NCBI GenBank assembly: GCA_963556495.2
Contig: OY747711.1
Span: forward strand, 39,621,914 to 39,685,913
Reading direction: 5' to 3'
Source: Valencia hispanica
Lineage: Eukaryota > Chordata > Actinopteri > Cyprinodontiformes > Valenciidae
DNA: 64,000 nucleotides
The translations under genes were made by a program, and so were the position numbers. The stretch's first letter is position 1. Each line of letters starts with the position of its first letter. Below, in pieces: positions 63,016 through 64,000 of the stretch. The notes below the pieces were generated by a model, which saw only the letters and a program-made list of their open reading frames with translations, did not search any database and was not told where the DNA came from.

Positions 63016-64000
63016 TATGGAGTATCACAATTTCATTGTGCTGGTTAGTCTGCCTATCTGATGACGTAGCCAGCAGTGCAGTCTGCTGCTAAGTCGGCAT
63101 TGTTTTTATCAGGGTACTGGGTGGTTCGTTTTAATTTGTTGACTTTTAGTTGTCATCTTATTCCAAAAGGTTAAACTTTATGAACAATTAACCTTAAAAT
63201 TACAATTTTAACTCTGAAGGCTTATTTTTTTAGGACAGGCATTTTGGAAGCTGCTGAGTATGATCAAGGAAGACGTATGTCGTATTTAATTTTTAGGTTC
63301 CTCACAGTATAATAACCTTGTGTAAAAACACCACAGCATACTTTTATTGACACAGATTTCTAACAAAACTGTTTAACATTATTCAATTCATTTTATTTGA
63401 AGGAGAGAAGAAATAATTATTCATATGTGACTTAATATAACCTATCACAAAACTTTACAGCTTCTAATTACAACATTTACAGCTAATAATCTTGAGAGAT
63501 TTTCTAATCTAAATGGATGTTTTTCCAGCGTAAATGAAGATTAAATTTCATTTTTATTATTTGGACACATAGGTCAGTCACTGTGAATGGCACTACCTTG
63601 TTTTCCTCATTACATACTAGATACTAAAGGAATCTGTTCAGGATAAATCCATGGCTAAATTAAAAACTCGAAACCAGAGGTCTGCGGAAGCTTTCTGGAG
63701 CTCAGCAATGTTGGCTTAGAAACTAAATTGAATTTAAATAGACAAGCTTTAATAGCTGAAAAGTCAAGTAACTGATATCAGAATTTAGAAAGATTCTTGT
63801 CTGATTTTTTTTTATCGGAAATCTTGAGACAAGCCAGATTGATGACTAATATCCTGCATTACTGCTCAAGATGGTCTCTTCCATTCATCCGTGCCTCCGC
63901 TTAAATGGTTCTTTCCTGCAACTTAATCACTATTGATTCCCTTATGTTTCTTTCTGTTCCTTTGGTTCATTTACACATCCTGGGTTTCTTTTTCTTTTGT
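63016..64000. other. AT-rich intronic DNA to the window end
   Basis: Nothing recognised. Confidence 0.5.

Larger units (their letters stand above)
17532..64000 (+). other. slc8a1: Long intron of slc8a1 downstream of coding exon 3 (at least 46.5 kb)
   Basis: The intron starts at GTAAGTAG. I looked for exons beginning in phase 2 with a lysine-threonine-isoleucine-like start (A/B exons), for acidic VIDDEEYE-like coding and for the alpha-2 repeat, and saw none up to the end of the window. Mammalian SLC8A1 also has a very long intron here. The content is AT-rich DNA with the repeats listed separately. No second gene was recognised on either strand. Confidence 0.75.

Noticed and set aside
1..64000. 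CRISPR arrays, operons, rRNA genes, phage or plasmid features
   Set aside because: None seen; spliced exons and repeat content show vertebrate nuclear DNA.

Overview
This window is vertebrate nuclear DNA, almost certainly from a teleost fish. It is AT-rich and intron-dominated, with GT-AG splice sites. It carries fish-type repeats: tRNA-headed SINEs, Tc1-like transposon remnants, an L2/CR1-type LINE tail, hAT-like elements, and many microsatellites and G/C homopolymers. Nothing prokaryotic, viral or organellar was recognised. The species cannot be named from the sequence.

The only gene that can be supported is the 5' coding part of a plasma-membrane sodium/calcium exchanger of the NCX1 type (slc8a1; whether the a or b fish copy is unresolved), on the + strand. 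Three coding exons are present: 12331-13257 (51 nt of 5' UTR plus residues 1-292), 15276-15440 (residues 293-347) and 16741-17531 (residues 348-610 plus two bases of the next codon). Together they encode the signal peptide, the N-terminal membrane half with the first alpha repeat, the XIP autoinhibitory segment, the start of the cytosolic loop, calcium-binding domain CBD1 and the first part of CBD2. The last donor falls where mammalian genes begin the alternatively spliced A/B exons. None of those exons, nor the C-terminal membrane half, is recognisable in the remaining 46.5 kb, which therefore reads as one long intron.

Layout: 1-12330 is upstream DNA, probably intron between non-coding first exon(s) and the first coding exon. 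It has a GC-rich anomalous block at about 1030-1750, a Tc1-like remnant, SINE pieces and a hAT-like element at 10373-11099. 12331-17531 holds the three exons, separated by introns of 2.0 and 1.3 kb; the first of these contains a 247-bp strictly alternating purine-pyrimidine microsatellite. 17532-64000 is the long intron, with several Tc1-like remnants, two LINE pieces in opposite orientation (30.4-32.8 kb), a TTAA-flanked 0.5-kb element (40.8 kb), a SINE with an intact target-site duplication (45.7 kb) and a perfect 14-bp hairpin (54.7 kb).

The observation most worth checking is the gene structure. The coding segment that is a single ~1.8-kb exon in mammalian SLC8A1 is here three exons, the middle one symmetric (165 nt, phase 0-0) and so skippable in frame. 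No clearly new biological system was found.
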